64,000 nucleotides of DNA. Origin: Marinomonas posidonica IVIA-Po-181. Lineage in GTDB: Bacteria; Pseudomonadota; Gammaproteobacteria; Pseudomonadales; Marinomonadaceae. The translations under genes and the position numbers were made by a program. The stretch covers positions 2,653,001 through 2,717,000 of the forward strand of contig NC_015559.1 of the NCBI RefSeq assembly GCF_000214215.1. The letters run 5' to 3'. Below are positions 9,000 through 17,473 of the stretch, one piece after another (position 1 is the stretch's first letter; each line of letters opens with the position of its first letter). The notes below the pieces were generated by a model. That model was given only the letters and a program-made list of their open reading frames with translations, ran no database searches and was not told the DNA's origin.

Positions 9000-9210
9000 G
9001 GTTTTTATCCTCCTGCTTAGAATCCTTACGACCTAGTACTTGCTTATAAATTAAGCCGCCTACAATCACACTAGCAATGGCTAGCCAAGTTAACATATGA
9101 ATCAACTCACTAGACCAATGAGCATGGTCGTGACCTGGGTGTGCTAGCAGCATTGAACTCATCAGAGCCAAACAGAGAGCAGCAACGATCGATGTAACAG
9201 CAGATTTCAT
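8989..9210 (-). CDS. Small His-rich membrane protein of the Ni-SOD operon
   Basis: 73 residues from the ATG at 9210, preceded by AAGGAT; the longer frame to 9279 lacks a site. A typical signal sequence (MKSAVTSIVAALCLALMSSMLLA) is followed by HPGHDHAHW, a cluster of four His, and one membrane segment (LIHMLTWLAIASVIVGGLIY), with a charged cytoplasmic tail. I do not recognise a characterised family. Its position between the TPR gene and sodN, overlapping sodN, suggests a role tied to Ni-SOD or metal handling. His residues at the mature N-terminus could bind nickel, but that is inference. Confidence 0.7.
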   Translation of the reverse strand: MKSAVTSIVAALCLALMSSMLLAHPGHDHAHWSSELIHMLTWLAIASVIVGGLIYKQVLGRKDSKQEDKNHDA

Positions 9211-9241
9211 ATATTTATCCTTATATCTATTTAAAGCGAAT

Positions 9242-9685
9242 TTAATGGCGCACCATGGTGGCCTGACTGGTAACAACATTTGTAATAGAACGCATCAGCG
9301 CCTTACTTTGAGCCATAACATGTTTGCTATGACTTTGTGAGAACAGCTCCCATTCAAAGCGAATGTGAGTCGCTGTTCTCATAATCAATCCCCGTTGGTC
9401 CTCATCCATATCAGGACGCACAATGACGGCCTGTAAAAAGTTCACAGCACTCTCGTATTGCGTGTTTGCGGAAAGAAAGTCGCCTAATGCTGTATAAGAC
9501 TCAGCGATATTGAGAAAACTCACAGCCGCCGCCGCAACAACAGACTCAGCATCTTGATGAAAATCATCGTCAAAGGACTGCTCAACCTGCTGAAGTGCTT
9601 GTTGATTGAGTTCAATTGAGTCTGAGTAATCATGGTTTGAGTAAGCTTTATTGGCTTGTCTTGTCAAACGTTCCCAGTTTTGCAT
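9242..9685 (-). CDS. TPR-like protein, first gene of the Ni-SOD operon
   Basis: 147 residues from the ATG at 9685, which follows GGAGGA. All-helical pattern: WERLTRQANKAYSNHDYSDSIELNQQALQ and ESYTALGDFLSANTQYESAVNFLQAVI look like two tetratricopeptide units, and there is no signal peptide. It may correspond to the uncharacterised DUF2753-type proteins of Vibrio, but I am not certain. It is the first gene after the Fur box and is followed 31 bases later by the His-rich membrane protein. A role in a protein-protein interaction for Ni-SOD maturation or iron-limitation response is possible but untested. Confidence 0.65.
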   Translation of the reverse strand: MQNWERLTRQANKAYSNHDYSDSIELNQQALQQVEQSFDDDFHQDAESVVAAAAVSFLNIAESYTALGDFLSANTQYESAVNFLQAVIVRPDMDEDQRGLIMRTATHIRFEWELFSQSHSKHVMAQSKALMRSITNVVTSQATMVRH

Positions 9686-9721
9686 CGTTTCCTCCGCGAC
9701 CAAGTAGGTCAATCATTTAGA

Positions 9722-9740
9722 TCTAATGAGAATCATTATC
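9722..9740. promoter_or_regulatory. Fur box upstream of the Ni-SOD operon
   Basis: The bases TCTAATGAGAATCATTATC match the 19-bp Fur consensus GATAATGATAATCATTATC at 16 positions. The site lies 37-55 bases ahead of the TPR gene start, where a promoter is expected. Fur with Fe2+ would repress, so the operon would be on when iron is scarce. Confidence 0.8.
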
Positions 9741-9830
9741 GTAAAGAAAGCAAAATAAATCCAGCTATTTTGAGAATAAATCTCATTATTAATACTAAAT
9801 TTAGCAGAGAAAAAAAGAAAAGATAGGCAC

Positions 9831-9856
9831 AAAAAAAAGCCAGCTTATCGCTGACC
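9831..9856 (-). terminator. Rho-independent terminator after cobO
   Basis: On the minus strand GGTCAGC, GATA loop, AGCTGGC followed by eight T; one G-U pair in the stem. It lies about 40 bases beyond the cobO stop and would end the rnr-to-cobO transcript. Confidence 0.7.
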
Positions 9857-9898
9857 TTCTTGATGGCATTCAGAAATGGTTTATTGGCTTAGAAAGCG

Positions 9899-10513
9899 CT
9901 ACCACTCAATACCCGATTGGGCTTTTACGCCACCAGCAAAAGCATGTCGTTCATTGGCAATCTTGCTGTGAGTATCAACAGTATCGAGTAGAATTCGTGG
10001 CGCCGTTCGCCCCGTCATCATGACATTCTGGTGTGCTGGACGAGAGGCTAAAGCATCAATTAAATCTTGTTCGTTTAAATAGCCATACTTGTACATATAA
10101 GTGATTTCGTCCAACAAAACAAAATCCACACTATCATTTGCTAACATGCTCTTAGCCAAAGACCAAGCTTGGTCTGCAGCCTTTTGCTCTAGCTCAGGAT
10201 CACGAGTCTCCCATGTAAAACCATGCCCCATTACATGAAAATCAACATGCGGATGTTCTCCAAAAAAGAGTTGTTCACCTGTGGCTTTGCGGCCTTTGAT
10301 GAACTGGATCACGGCGCATTTTTGACCATGACCTAATGCCCGGGCCATAGTACCAAAGGCACTGGAACTTTTGCCTTTGCCATTGCCCGTTAGCAAAATC
10401 GTCACGCCACGTTCCTCTGTCGCAGCAGCAATACGCTGATCCACAACCGCTTTCTTTTTTAACAAACGCGCTTGTTGTTTTTCAGCTTCACTTTGCATAA
10501 CTGTATTTGCCAT
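9899..10513 (-). CDS. cobO: Cob(I)yrinic acid a,c-diamide adenosyltransferase
   Basis: 204 residues, the usual length. The nucleotide-binding loop is GNGKGKSSSAFG near residues 43-54, followed by the family's GQKCAVIQFIKG, FVLLDEITYMYKYGYL and VMMTGRTAPRILLD. CobO/BtuR transfers the adenosyl group from ATP to Co(I) corrinoids, forming the Co-C bond. It is the last gene of the cobalamin cluster, 22 bases after the TRIC-type gene. ATG start at 10513. Confidence 0.95.
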   Translation of the reverse strand: MANTVMQSEAEKQQARLLKKKAVVDQRIAAATEERGVTILLTGNGKGKSSSAFGTMARALGHGQKCAVIQFIKGRKATGEQLFFGEHPHVDFHVMGHGFTWETRDPELEQKAADQAWSLAKSMLANDSVDFVLLDEITYMYKYGYLNEQDLIDALASRPAHQNVMMTGRTAPRILLDTVDTHSKIANERHAFAGGVKAQSGIEW

Positions 10514-10535
10514 TAGCCTTGTCCTCTTTTATCTC

Positions 10536-11150
10536 TTAACGCTTTTTATAAAGTAGCCAACTTGGATAATATAAGCCTTTATGGATTGCAAAGACCCTCA
10601 GTATAAAGACTAACGCCACTGCGTAAATCGAGTTAAATTCATGTGAAGGTATGTTTTTTTCTAGTAGCACCAATAACAAGGCCCCCAAAAAAGCAGGCGT
10701 TGCATAAAACTCTCGACCCAATACTAATGGCGGGCGATGACTCAGTACATCTCGAATGATGCCCCCTGCAATGCCAGTAATCACCCCCATGGTAATGGCA
10801 ATAGTGGAGGGAAAACCAAGGTTCAATACTTTTTCCGTTGCCACCACGGTAAACAGGGCCAAGCCAAAAGAATCTGCATAATGAAAAACACTCTGTCGAT
10901 CTTCCATTAACCGAACGGCAAAAAAAGCCGCCAAAGAAGATAAGAAGGCCACCCAAAGATAAGACGTGTCACTGACCCAATAGACATCTTCAACGCCTAA
11001 AACCGTGTCTCTAATCGTACCGCCCCCAAGTGATGTCACCATGCCAAGAAACACCACACTGAACAAATCCATGTCTTTTTTGCCGGATGAGATCACTCCT
11101 GTCACAGCAAAAGCCGCAATCCCAAACATACCTAATAGATATAACAACAT
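10536..11150 (-). CDS. TRIC-type cation channel family protein (YadS/YicG-like)
   Basis: 204 residues, with about seven hydrophobic segments arranged as an internal repeat. The glycine signature occurs twice: VTSLGGGTIRDTVLG in the first half and ITGIAGGIIRDVLSHRPP in the second, each with the GGGxxRD core of the TRIC/UPF0126 family. Bacterial members form trimeric cation-selective channels. Its position between cobC and cobO with short gaps is unusual and hints at, but does not prove, a link with cobalamin or cobalt. ATG start at 11150. Confidence 0.88.
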   Translation of the reverse strand: MLLYLLGMFGIAAFAVTGVISSGKKDMDLFSVVFLGMVTSLGGGTIRDTVLGVEDVYWVSDTSYLWVAFLSSLAAFFAVRLMEDRQSVFHYADSFGLALFTVVATEKVLNLGFPSTIAITMGVITGIAGGIIRDVLSHRPPLVLGREFYATPAFLGALLLVLLEKNIPSHEFNSIYAVALVFILRVFAIHKGLYYPSWLLYKKR

Positions 11151-11196
11151 TCTATATTTTGTCTCTGTCGAACTCAGCGATTGCCAAGTCGTTTTA

Positions 11197-11811
11197 TTAT
11201 GATTCGTTTGATTGTTCTGGCGTATTAAGAAACCAATCCCCTGCGCCTAAACGTTTTAATGACACCCATTCGCCTTGTATGGAGAACTCACTCACACTGG
11301 TAAAATCAACATCGATACGAAAGCATTTTGACAAAGGCCATTCACACAATAGACTGACAAGCACCTTAATTACCCCTGAATGCGCCACCAGCACACAAGT
11401 ATCCATCGGCTCGTCTTTCACGCTTAGCCACCATTGCCACACTCGATCCGCCACAACCTGCAAGGTTTCACCTTGAAATGGGTTTTCATTGACGATGTCG
11501 CTGGCCCAAATATCCATCTCTTGTCGCGGTATTTCAGACCAACATAATCCTTCCCAATGACCAAAATCCATCTCTCTTAAAGCATCAATAGGTTGAGACA
11601 GACCATCACTAATGTGGTTCGCCAATAAAGCAGCTCGACTTAAAGGACTGTGATAACAACGAGTTTTTTTATTGTCATAAACTAAATTCAGTGAGGCTTT
11701 TAACGCCTGAGCATGAGTTTGCCAACCTTCCAGCAACGGCACATCCATATCGCCATAACATAAACCAGCTTTCACATCCGGTTTGGGGTGTCGAACAAGG
11801 TATAATTTCAC
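11197..11811 (-). CDS. cobC: Histidine phosphatase, probable alpha-ribazole phosphatase
   Basis: 204 residues. The phosphohistidine motif is YLVRHPKPDV at the N-terminus (RHP in place of RHG), with HSPLSRAALLA, REMDFGHWEG and VAHSGVIKVL, all typical of CobC. The enzyme dephosphorylates alpha-ribazole-5'-phosphate in assembly of the lower ligand of B12. The GTG start at 11811 overlaps the cobS stop by four bases (GTGA). Position in the cob cluster supports CobC over a generic phosphoglycerate mutase relative. Confidence 0.87.
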   Translation of the reverse strand: MKLYLVRHPKPDVKAGLCYGDMDVPLLEGWQTHAQALKASLNLVYDNKKTRCYHSPLSRAALLANHISDGLSQPIDALREMDFGHWEGLCWSEIPRQEMDIWASDIVNENPFQGETLQVVADRVWQWWLSVKDEPMDTCVLVAHSGVIKVLVSLLCEWPLSKCFRIDVDFTSVSEFSIQGEWVSLKRLGAGDWFLNTPEQSNES

Positions 11812-12593
11812 GATGCAAATACCAACAAAGCCGCAATCACAAAAATTTCACCAAACTGTTCGCTGGCACCCAATGCATCACCATTAAAGCCTTGAATCTT
11901 ATGCTGCAAATACTGACGTATCGCCAATAAAAACAACGCGGCCAAAACAGCCACGAGGGCAATTTCCAATAGACTCAAAGATAAAATGGCCAAAATTGCA
12001 CAGGGCACCAAAGCCACAATCCATTCTTTCATGCCAAATCGGGCAATCATACTCTGCGCTTTACTGTCCCCTAACGTGACGTAATCCAGACAATGCATCA
12101 AAACAAGAGGAAAAACGCGCGCCAGTACATGAACAGCGCACCAAGAGGTAATCAAATAGATTAAGCCTAAAAAGGAATTAGAACCGGTATTTAATAGCTC
12201 GCTCAACAACAACCATTTCAAGGTTAAGGAAAACCAAATGGATAAAGCCGCATAACTGCCTAAGCGAGAGTCTTTCATAATGGTCAGGCGTTGTTCTTTA
12301 TTCCAACCACCAACCAAACCATCGCTCGTATCCATCAAACCATCTTCATGAAAGCCGCCAGTTAAAAGCACAGCCGTCAGTAGCATGAAAAGCGCCTGCA
12401 ACGAGGTTGACCAGTCAAACCATAATGGCCAAGTACTCACAATCGCGACCACTATCCCAACCCATGGTAAAAAGCTCACAGCCGGCAGATGTTCAACATC
12501 ATCACGCCAATCGACTCTAAGTGGAATGCGGGTATATGTCGCCAAACTGCGTTTAAAACCTTGCCAATAAGCGCCAGTCAGTAAGTTTTTCAT
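11808..12593 (-). CDS. cobS: Adenosylcobinamide-GDP ribazoletransferase
   Basis: 261 residues from the ATG at 12593; an upstream TTG frame adds only eight residues. The N-terminal FKRSLATYTRIPLR, the metal-binding GGFHEDGLMDTSDGLVGGWNKEQRLTIMKDSRLGSY region and several membrane helices define CobS. It joins adenosylcobinamide-GDP to alpha-ribazole at the inner membrane to give adenosylcobalamin. It lies between cobT (46 bases upstream) and cobC (overlapping). Confidence 0.95.
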   Translation of the reverse strand: MKNLLTGAYWQGFKRSLATYTRIPLRVDWRDDVEHLPAVSFLPWVGIVVAIVSTWPLWFDWSTSLQALFMLLTAVLLTGGFHEDGLMDTSDGLVGGWNKEQRLTIMKDSRLGSYAALSIWFSLTLKWLLLSELLNTGSNSFLGLIYLITSWCAVHVLARVFPLVLMHCLDYVTLGDSKAQSMIARFGMKEWIVALVPCAILAILSLSLLEIALVAVLAALFLLAIRQYLQHKIQGFNGDALGASEQFGEIFVIAALLVFAS

Positions 12594-12639
12594 GCTATTC
12601 CCATATCCTTCAAGCAACTCGTCAAGCCATCAATAGACA

Positions 12640-13701
12640 TTATGTTTGATCACTTACACCAGCACTTTCAAAACTGGCCATTTGTGCCATAAAAACACAG
12701 GCACTTTGAATTAAAGGGTAAGACAGAATTGCACCAGAGCCTTCCCCTAAACGTAAATCTAAGGACAAAATCGGCTCGACATTCAGGTAATCAAGCAAGC
12801 GTTGATGTGCCTGTTCATTTGATTGGTGGGCAAAAATGGCATACTCCTTCACCAAGGGTGCCACTTTATGAGCGAACAATAAGGCCACTGAACAAATAAA
12901 ACCGTCTACCACAAAGGCCGTTTGACACTTCGCCGCCTGTAGCATAGCCCCAGCCATCGCCAATATTTCAAAACCACCCACTTGCTCAGCAAGGGTTTGC
13001 GGACTCCAGTCCACCATGAGCTGGCCCGTATCCTGTTCCGCTCGCAACAAAGCCTGCTGAATGATATTGGCTTTGTGAGACACACCATGCTCATCCAAGC
13101 CTGTCCCTCGCCCCGTCGTCAGTGTGGCGTCATCACCTAATAAAGCCGACATCATGCAAGATGAGACACAGGTATTACCTATGCCCATTTCACCAAACAT
13201 CAACAACTGACACCCTTCTGCTATGGCCTGATCCACCTCTTCTACACCCGCTTGCAACGCCTTAGCAACTTGCTCAGGGGTCATTGCAGCGGTTCGACTA
13301 AAGTCTTGAGAGGCATAGGCCACTTTGCGTTTGGCTAACAAGGGATGATCGTCCAAATCCACTTTTACACCGACATCGACAACTCGTAATGGCACATTAT
13401 GCTGTTGACAGAATACGCTCACAGCCGCACCTCCCATCAAAAAGTTCATCACCATTTGAGGCGTCACTTCCTGTGGAAATAAGCTAATACCTTGATCGAC
13501 CACACCATGGTCTGCCGCAAACACGATCATCTTGGCGCTGCTGACGTCCGGCGTTGTCTTCCCTTGAATTCGGCCCAGTTGAAAGGCAATGTGTTCAAGA
13601 GATCCTAACGAACCTGGTGGCTTGGTTTTGGTGTCTATCTTGTGCTGCAAATTCACATCAAGAGCCGACTGTGGTGCTTGAATTTGGAACGACTGAAACA
13701 A
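12640..13701 (-). CDS. cobT: Nicotinate-nucleotide--dimethylbenzimidazole phosphoribosyltransferase
   Basis: 353 residues, the family length. Recognised by KTKPPGSLGSLEHIAFQLG, FAADHGVVDQGISLFPQEVT, MGEMGIGNTCVSS-type LMFGEMGIGNTC and the C-terminal LDLRLGEGSGA with its catalytic Glu. It makes alpha-ribazole phosphate from DMB and nicotinate mononucleotide. The start is TTG at 13701, well supported by AAGGAG six bases upstream. Only 10 bases separate it from the rlmB stop, so no separate leader or riboswitch can fit. Confidence 0.95.
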   Translation of the reverse strand: MFQSFQIQAPQSALDVNLQHKIDTKTKPPGSLGSLEHIAFQLGRIQGKTTPDVSSAKMIVFAADHGVVDQGISLFPQEVTPQMVMNFLMGGAAVSVFCQQHNVPLRVVDVGVKVDLDDHPLLAKRKVAYASQDFSRTAAMTPEQVAKALQAGVEEVDQAIAEGCQLLMFGEMGIGNTCVSSCMMSALLGDDATLTTGRGTGLDEHGVSHKANIIQQALLRAEQDTGQLMVDWSPQTLAEQVGGFEILAMAGAMLQAAKCQTAFVVDGFICSVALLFAHKVAPLVKEYAIFAHQSNEQAHQRLLDYLNVEPILSLDLRLGEGSGAILSYPLIQSACVFMAQMASFESAGVSDQT

Positions 13702-13711
13702 GGCTAACTCC

Positions 13712-14479
13712 TTAACTCTGAGCTTTTACAGCACGCTGTCGAACAACTTCATACAAGCAAACACCCGTTGCGACCGATACGTTCAAACTGGATACCACAC
13801 CAGCCATAGGTAGCTTAACGAGATAATCACACTGCTCACGAGTCAAACGTCGCATGCCTTCCCCTTCTGCGCCCATCACAATGGCCGTCGGAATGGTTAA
13901 ATCTTGCTCATAAATGGTACCAGTCGCTTCGCCTGCCGTACCGAAAATCCAAATACCTTGATCTTGCAGTTTTTTCATTGTGCGAGCCAGATTTGTCACC
14001 GCATACACTGGCATGCTTTCAGCCGCACCACAGGCCACTTTACTGACAGTTGCATTCAAGGGTGCGGAATTATCTTTTGGCATAATGACAGCATGAGCCC
14101 CAGCGGCATCGGCACTTCGTAGACAAGCACCAAGGTTGTGAGGGTCGGTCACGCCGTCCAGAATGATGACCAAAGGCGTTTCATCCAATCCCTCAATATA
14201 AGCGTGTAAATCAGCTTCATTGCCCGCTTTTGTCATGGTGGTATAGGCTACAACACCCTGATGCACGACTCGCTCTTTGGTTTTGGTAAAAAGTTGGTCC
14301 AAATCGCGACGTGGCACTAAGCTGTAACGAACCTTATTGGTTTTACATAACGTCATTAATCGCTGTGTTTTCTTGTCATCACGACCTTCTTGAAAACGCA
14401 CTTCTTTAATACGTTCGGCTTGCTGTGACAATGCATTCTCTACGGCATGAATACCGTATATCCATTCTAAATCGGACAT
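13712..14479 (-). CDS. rlmB: 23S rRNA (guanosine-2'-O-)-methyltransferase
   Basis: 255 residues. N-terminal substrate-binding part (WIYGIHAVENAL, then EVRFQEGRD) followed by the SPOUT knot with ILDGVTDPHNLGACLRSADAAG, IVMGAEGEGMRRLTREQCD and IPM-type PMAGVVSSLNVSVATGVCLYE. RlmB methylates the ribose of G2251 in 23S rRNA. It follows rnr by 44 bases, the usual gene pair. Confidence 0.95.
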   Translation of the reverse strand: MSDLEWIYGIHAVENALSQQAERIKEVRFQEGRDDKKTQRLMTLCKTNKVRYSLVPRRDLDQLFTKTKERVVHQGVVAYTTMTKAGNEADLHAYIEGLDETPLVIILDGVTDPHNLGACLRSADAAGAHAVIMPKDNSAPLNATVSKVACGAAESMPVYAVTNLARTMKKLQDQGIWIFGTAGEATGTIYEQDLTIPTAIVMGAEGEGMRRLTREQCDYLVKLPMAGVVSSLNVSVATGVCLYEVVRQRAVKAQS

Positions 14480-14523
14480 GTGTTATTTCATTCTCTCTAT
14501 ATCGGCATTTAATCGACTATTTG

Positions 14524-17100
14524 TTAGTCACGAGATCTTGGTTTCGCATTGCTTTTTTTCGCTTTGCTAACCTTTTTCACTTTTTTGTGCTTCTTCGCGC
14601 TGCTCGACGACGTTTTCGTCTTAGCTGCCGCTTGAGCTGTTTTCTTTTGCCTAATGCGTTTGCCCTTGGAAGGGGCACGACGCTTCTTATTCTTCGGTTT
14701 ATCAGACGCTTTGTCTTTCGCGGCTTCTTTTTTGCTGCCCGCACTCTCTTCCGAACTGTTTTTTGCCTTTGGCTTAGGACGACCACCTAATTCAATCGGA
14801 GGCAGTTGCGCCAATTGCATTTCCAATTCGGTCAGGTCATCACGCTCCACCTTCTTACGAGGACGTGAAGCCGACTCGTCTAAGGTCAGATCAATCTTGC
14901 GCTGTTCTAAATTGACGCTAGCAACCCGAACTTTCAGACGATCACCAAGACGGAACACCCGACCAGTGCGTTCACCAATAATGGCTTGATGCTCAATATC
15001 ATGAACAAAGTAATCCTGACCTAAACCAGAAATATGAACCAAGCCATCGACAAATAATCCCTGTAGCTCGACAAACAAGCCAAAAGACGTCACCGCAGTG
15101 ACCACACCATCAAAGGCATCACCTAGATGTTGCTCAACATATTGGCATTTTAGCCAAGCCTCAACGTCGCGTGTGGCTTCATCTGCACGTCGCTCTGTCA
15201 GTGAACAAGAATCACCCAAGCCATCCATATCGGCATGGTCATAACCGTAGATTTTCTTCTCTTTTAATAAAGGACTGCCGGCCACTCGATGTGCTTGAGT
15301 AACATTCGGTCGGCCTTCACCACGAATCAAATAACGAATCGCCCGATGAACCAGCAAATCAGGGTAACGTCGAATCGGCGAAGTAAAATGCGTATAAGCT
15401 TCATAATTCAAACCAAAATGGCCCATGTTATCGGCTTGATAAACCGCTTGTGACATAGAACGCAGCATCATGGTTTGAATGCTTCGAGCGTCCGCTCTGT
15501 CTTTGATCTGCTCGGCCACCATAGCGTAATCCGCTGGCGTCGGTTTAAGACCACCAGTGAGCTCTAAACCAAGCAATCCAAGATAGCTACGCAAGGTCAG
15601 TAATCGATCTTCTTTTGGTCCTTCATGAACTCGAAACAAAGCCGGTAAATCCGCTTTAATCAATAATTCCGCCGCCGCCACGTTCGCACACAACATGCAC
15701 TCTTCAATCAGCTTATGGGCGTCGTTTCGTTCTACCGGCACTATGTGTTCGATCTTCGAATGCTCATCAAACACCATACGGGTTTCAACGGTATCAAACT
15801 CCATCGCACCACGTTCTTCACGGGCCGATTTAAGCACCTGATACAAACCGTTCAAATCATCAATATGAGACACAATGCTTTGATATCGATCACGCAGTGC
15901 CGCCCCTTCGTCTTCCACCTCATCAGCGATCATTTTAGCGACTTTGGTGTACGTCAAGCGGGCATGGGAACGAATCAAACCTTCATAGAATTTAAAGCCA
16001 CGCATCTTGCCTTTTGTCGTCAGAGAAATCTCAGCCACCATAGCAAGACGGTCAACATCCGGGTTCAATGAACACAAACCATTGGAAAGTACTTCCGGTA
16101 ACATTGGAATCACTCGACCTGGGAAGTACACTGAATTGCCACGCACAATGGCCTCTTCGTCTAATGCGGTGTCTTTTTTAACATAATGAGACACATCTGC
16201 AATGGCGACAAAAAGCTTCCAACCACCCGGTGTTTTTTCACAATACACGGCATCATCAAAGTCACGAGCGTCTTCACCATCAATGGTCACAAAGGGGGTA
16301 TCGCGTAAATCCACTCGATGGGCTTTGTCTTCTTCCGCTACCTCAGGAGTAAAATGTTTGACTTGTTGCTCGACAGCCGTCGGCCATTCATTAGGAATTT
16401 CATAACGATGCATGGCCACTTCAATTTCAACACCTGGCGCCATGAAGTCACCTAGCACTTTCTTCACTAAGCCTTTTGCAGATTGCCCACGATCGGCGTA
16501 GGAAACAATCTCGACCAGCACATATTGACCATGTTTAGGCGACAACCCAGAATCTTTACTAATCAGAATATCTTGCGAGATTCTAGGATTTTCAGGTGTA
16601 ACGAAAGCCGTTTGGCTCTCTTCATAATAACGCCCAACTAACTGAGAATGTTTTCGTTCTAACACTTCAACTAAAACGCCATCTAAGCGGCCTTTTACAC
16701 TGCGACCAGACAAGCGGACTTTTGCTTTGTCACCATCCATTACGTTCATCATCTGACGAGCGGATAAAAAGATGTCGTCATCACTGGCACGTAGTAAGAA
16801 GCCATGCCCTTCTTTATTGCCTTGTACATACCCTTCGATGAAGTCACTTTCTAACAGTGGTGTATATTCGTTATTGGCATTACTGGTCAACTGGCTATCA
16901 CGACACATGGCAATCAAACGGCGTCGCAATGCTTCGATCTCATCTTCTCCCTTAAGAGAAAATAAATCACACAACTGAGGATGACTTAAAGCGGTATTTT
17001 GTGTAGCAAGATATTCTAAGATGTATTCACGACTAGGCACCGGATTATCGTATTTTGATGCTTCGCGCTGCGAGTGTGGATCGTTAATTTTTTTACTCAA
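14524..17100 (-). CDS. rnr: Ribonuclease R
   Basis: 858 residues. Order: an N-terminal winged-helix region (SREYILEYLATQNTALSHPQLCDLF), cold-shock domains (YVQGNKEGHGFLL), the RNB catalytic domain with DGEDARDFDDAVYC, whose Asp residues bind Mg2+, an S1 domain (GDAFDGVVTAVTSFGLFVELQGLFVDGLVHIS) and a long Lys/Arg-rich tail of about 100 residues. RNase R is a processive 3'-to-5' exonuclease that degrades structured RNA. The start is TTG at 17100 with AAGGA upstream. It is the first gene of the minus-strand rnr-rlmB-cob run. Confidence 0.95.
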   Translation of the reverse strand: MSKKINDPHSQREASKYDNPVPSREYILEYLATQNTALSHPQLCDLFSLKGEDEIEALRRRLIAMCRDSQLTSNANNEYTPLLESDFIEGYVQGNKEGHGFLLRASDDDIFLSARQMMNVMDGDKAKVRLSGRSVKGRLDGVLVEVLERKHSQLVGRYYEESQTAFVTPENPRISQDILISKDSGLSPKHGQYVLVEIVSYADRGQSAKGLVKKVLGDFMAPGVEIEVAMHRYEIPNEWPTAVEQQVKHFTPEVAEEDKAHRVDLRDTPFVTIDGEDARDFDDAVYCEKTPGGWKLFVAIADVSHYVKKDTALDEEAIVRGNSVYFPGRVIPMLPEVLSNGLCSLNPDVDRLAMVAEISLTTKGKMRGFKFYEGLIRSHARLTYTKVAKMIADEVEDEGAALRDRYQSIVSHIDDLNGLYQVLKSAREERGAMEFDTVETRMVFDEHSKIEHIVPVERNDAHKLIEECMLCANVAAAELLIKADLPALFRVHEGPKEDRLLTLRSYLGLLGLELTGGLKPTPADYAMVAEQIKDRADARSIQTMMLRSMSQAVYQADNMGHFGLNYEAYTHFTSPIRRYPDLLVHRAIRYLIRGEGRPNVTQAHRVAGSPLLKEKKIYGYDHADMDGLGDSCSLTERRADEATRDVEAWLKCQYVEQHLGDAFDGVVTAVTSFGLFVELQGLFVDGLVHISGLGQDYFVHDIEHQAIIGERTGRVFRLGDRLKVRVASVNLEQRKIDLTLDESASRPRKKVERDDLTELEMQLAQLPPIELGGRPKPKAKNSSEESAGSKKEAAKDKASDKPKNKKRRAPSKGKRIRQKKTAQAAAKTKTSSSSAKKHKKVKKVSKAKKSNAKPRSRD

Positions 17101-17473
17101 TGTATGTATATCCTTGGTTTTTTAGTAAGACATCCTGTTATAAATCACCAATATGAACATCTTACGATTGAGAATGTGGTTTTGGCTTTGGCCATATGCC
17201 CTTTAATAAGCCCACATAAGTTATCGTCATTATAGAGTATTCTCGGGGAATACTCTCTATAAAAGCCTTGTTCTCTCTATTATCTGCACACTGTAGAAAG
17301 GTTATTTTGTAATTCGACAACAAAACAGGAAAGAAAGCCTTATTTTGCCCAACAATAACGGAGCATTTGTTGTGCCAATATCGTCATAAATAAAAAATAT
17401 GACATTTTTTTGTCTAAATATTCGACACAAACTATGAATAGATCGAATAATCCGATCTATTCTGTCTCAAATT
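17101..17473. other. Intergenic region between rnr and ppsR
   Basis: A 373-base gap without a supported gene. It should hold the rnr promoter. At 17231-17261 there is a hairpin: TATAGAGTATTC pairs with GAATACTCTCTATA around a G-rich loop, with a two-base bulge. No T run follows on either strand, so it is not a standard terminator. No other structure was recognised. Confidence 0.5.

Noticed and set aside
11087..11476. Plus-strand 129-codon frame
   Set aside because: Antisense shadow of cobC and the TRIC gene, without ribosome site or recognisable motif.
14425..14790. Plus-strand open frame rich in Arg and Phe
   Set aside because: Antisense to the Lys-rich tail of RNase R; composition follows from the repeated Lys/Ala codons.
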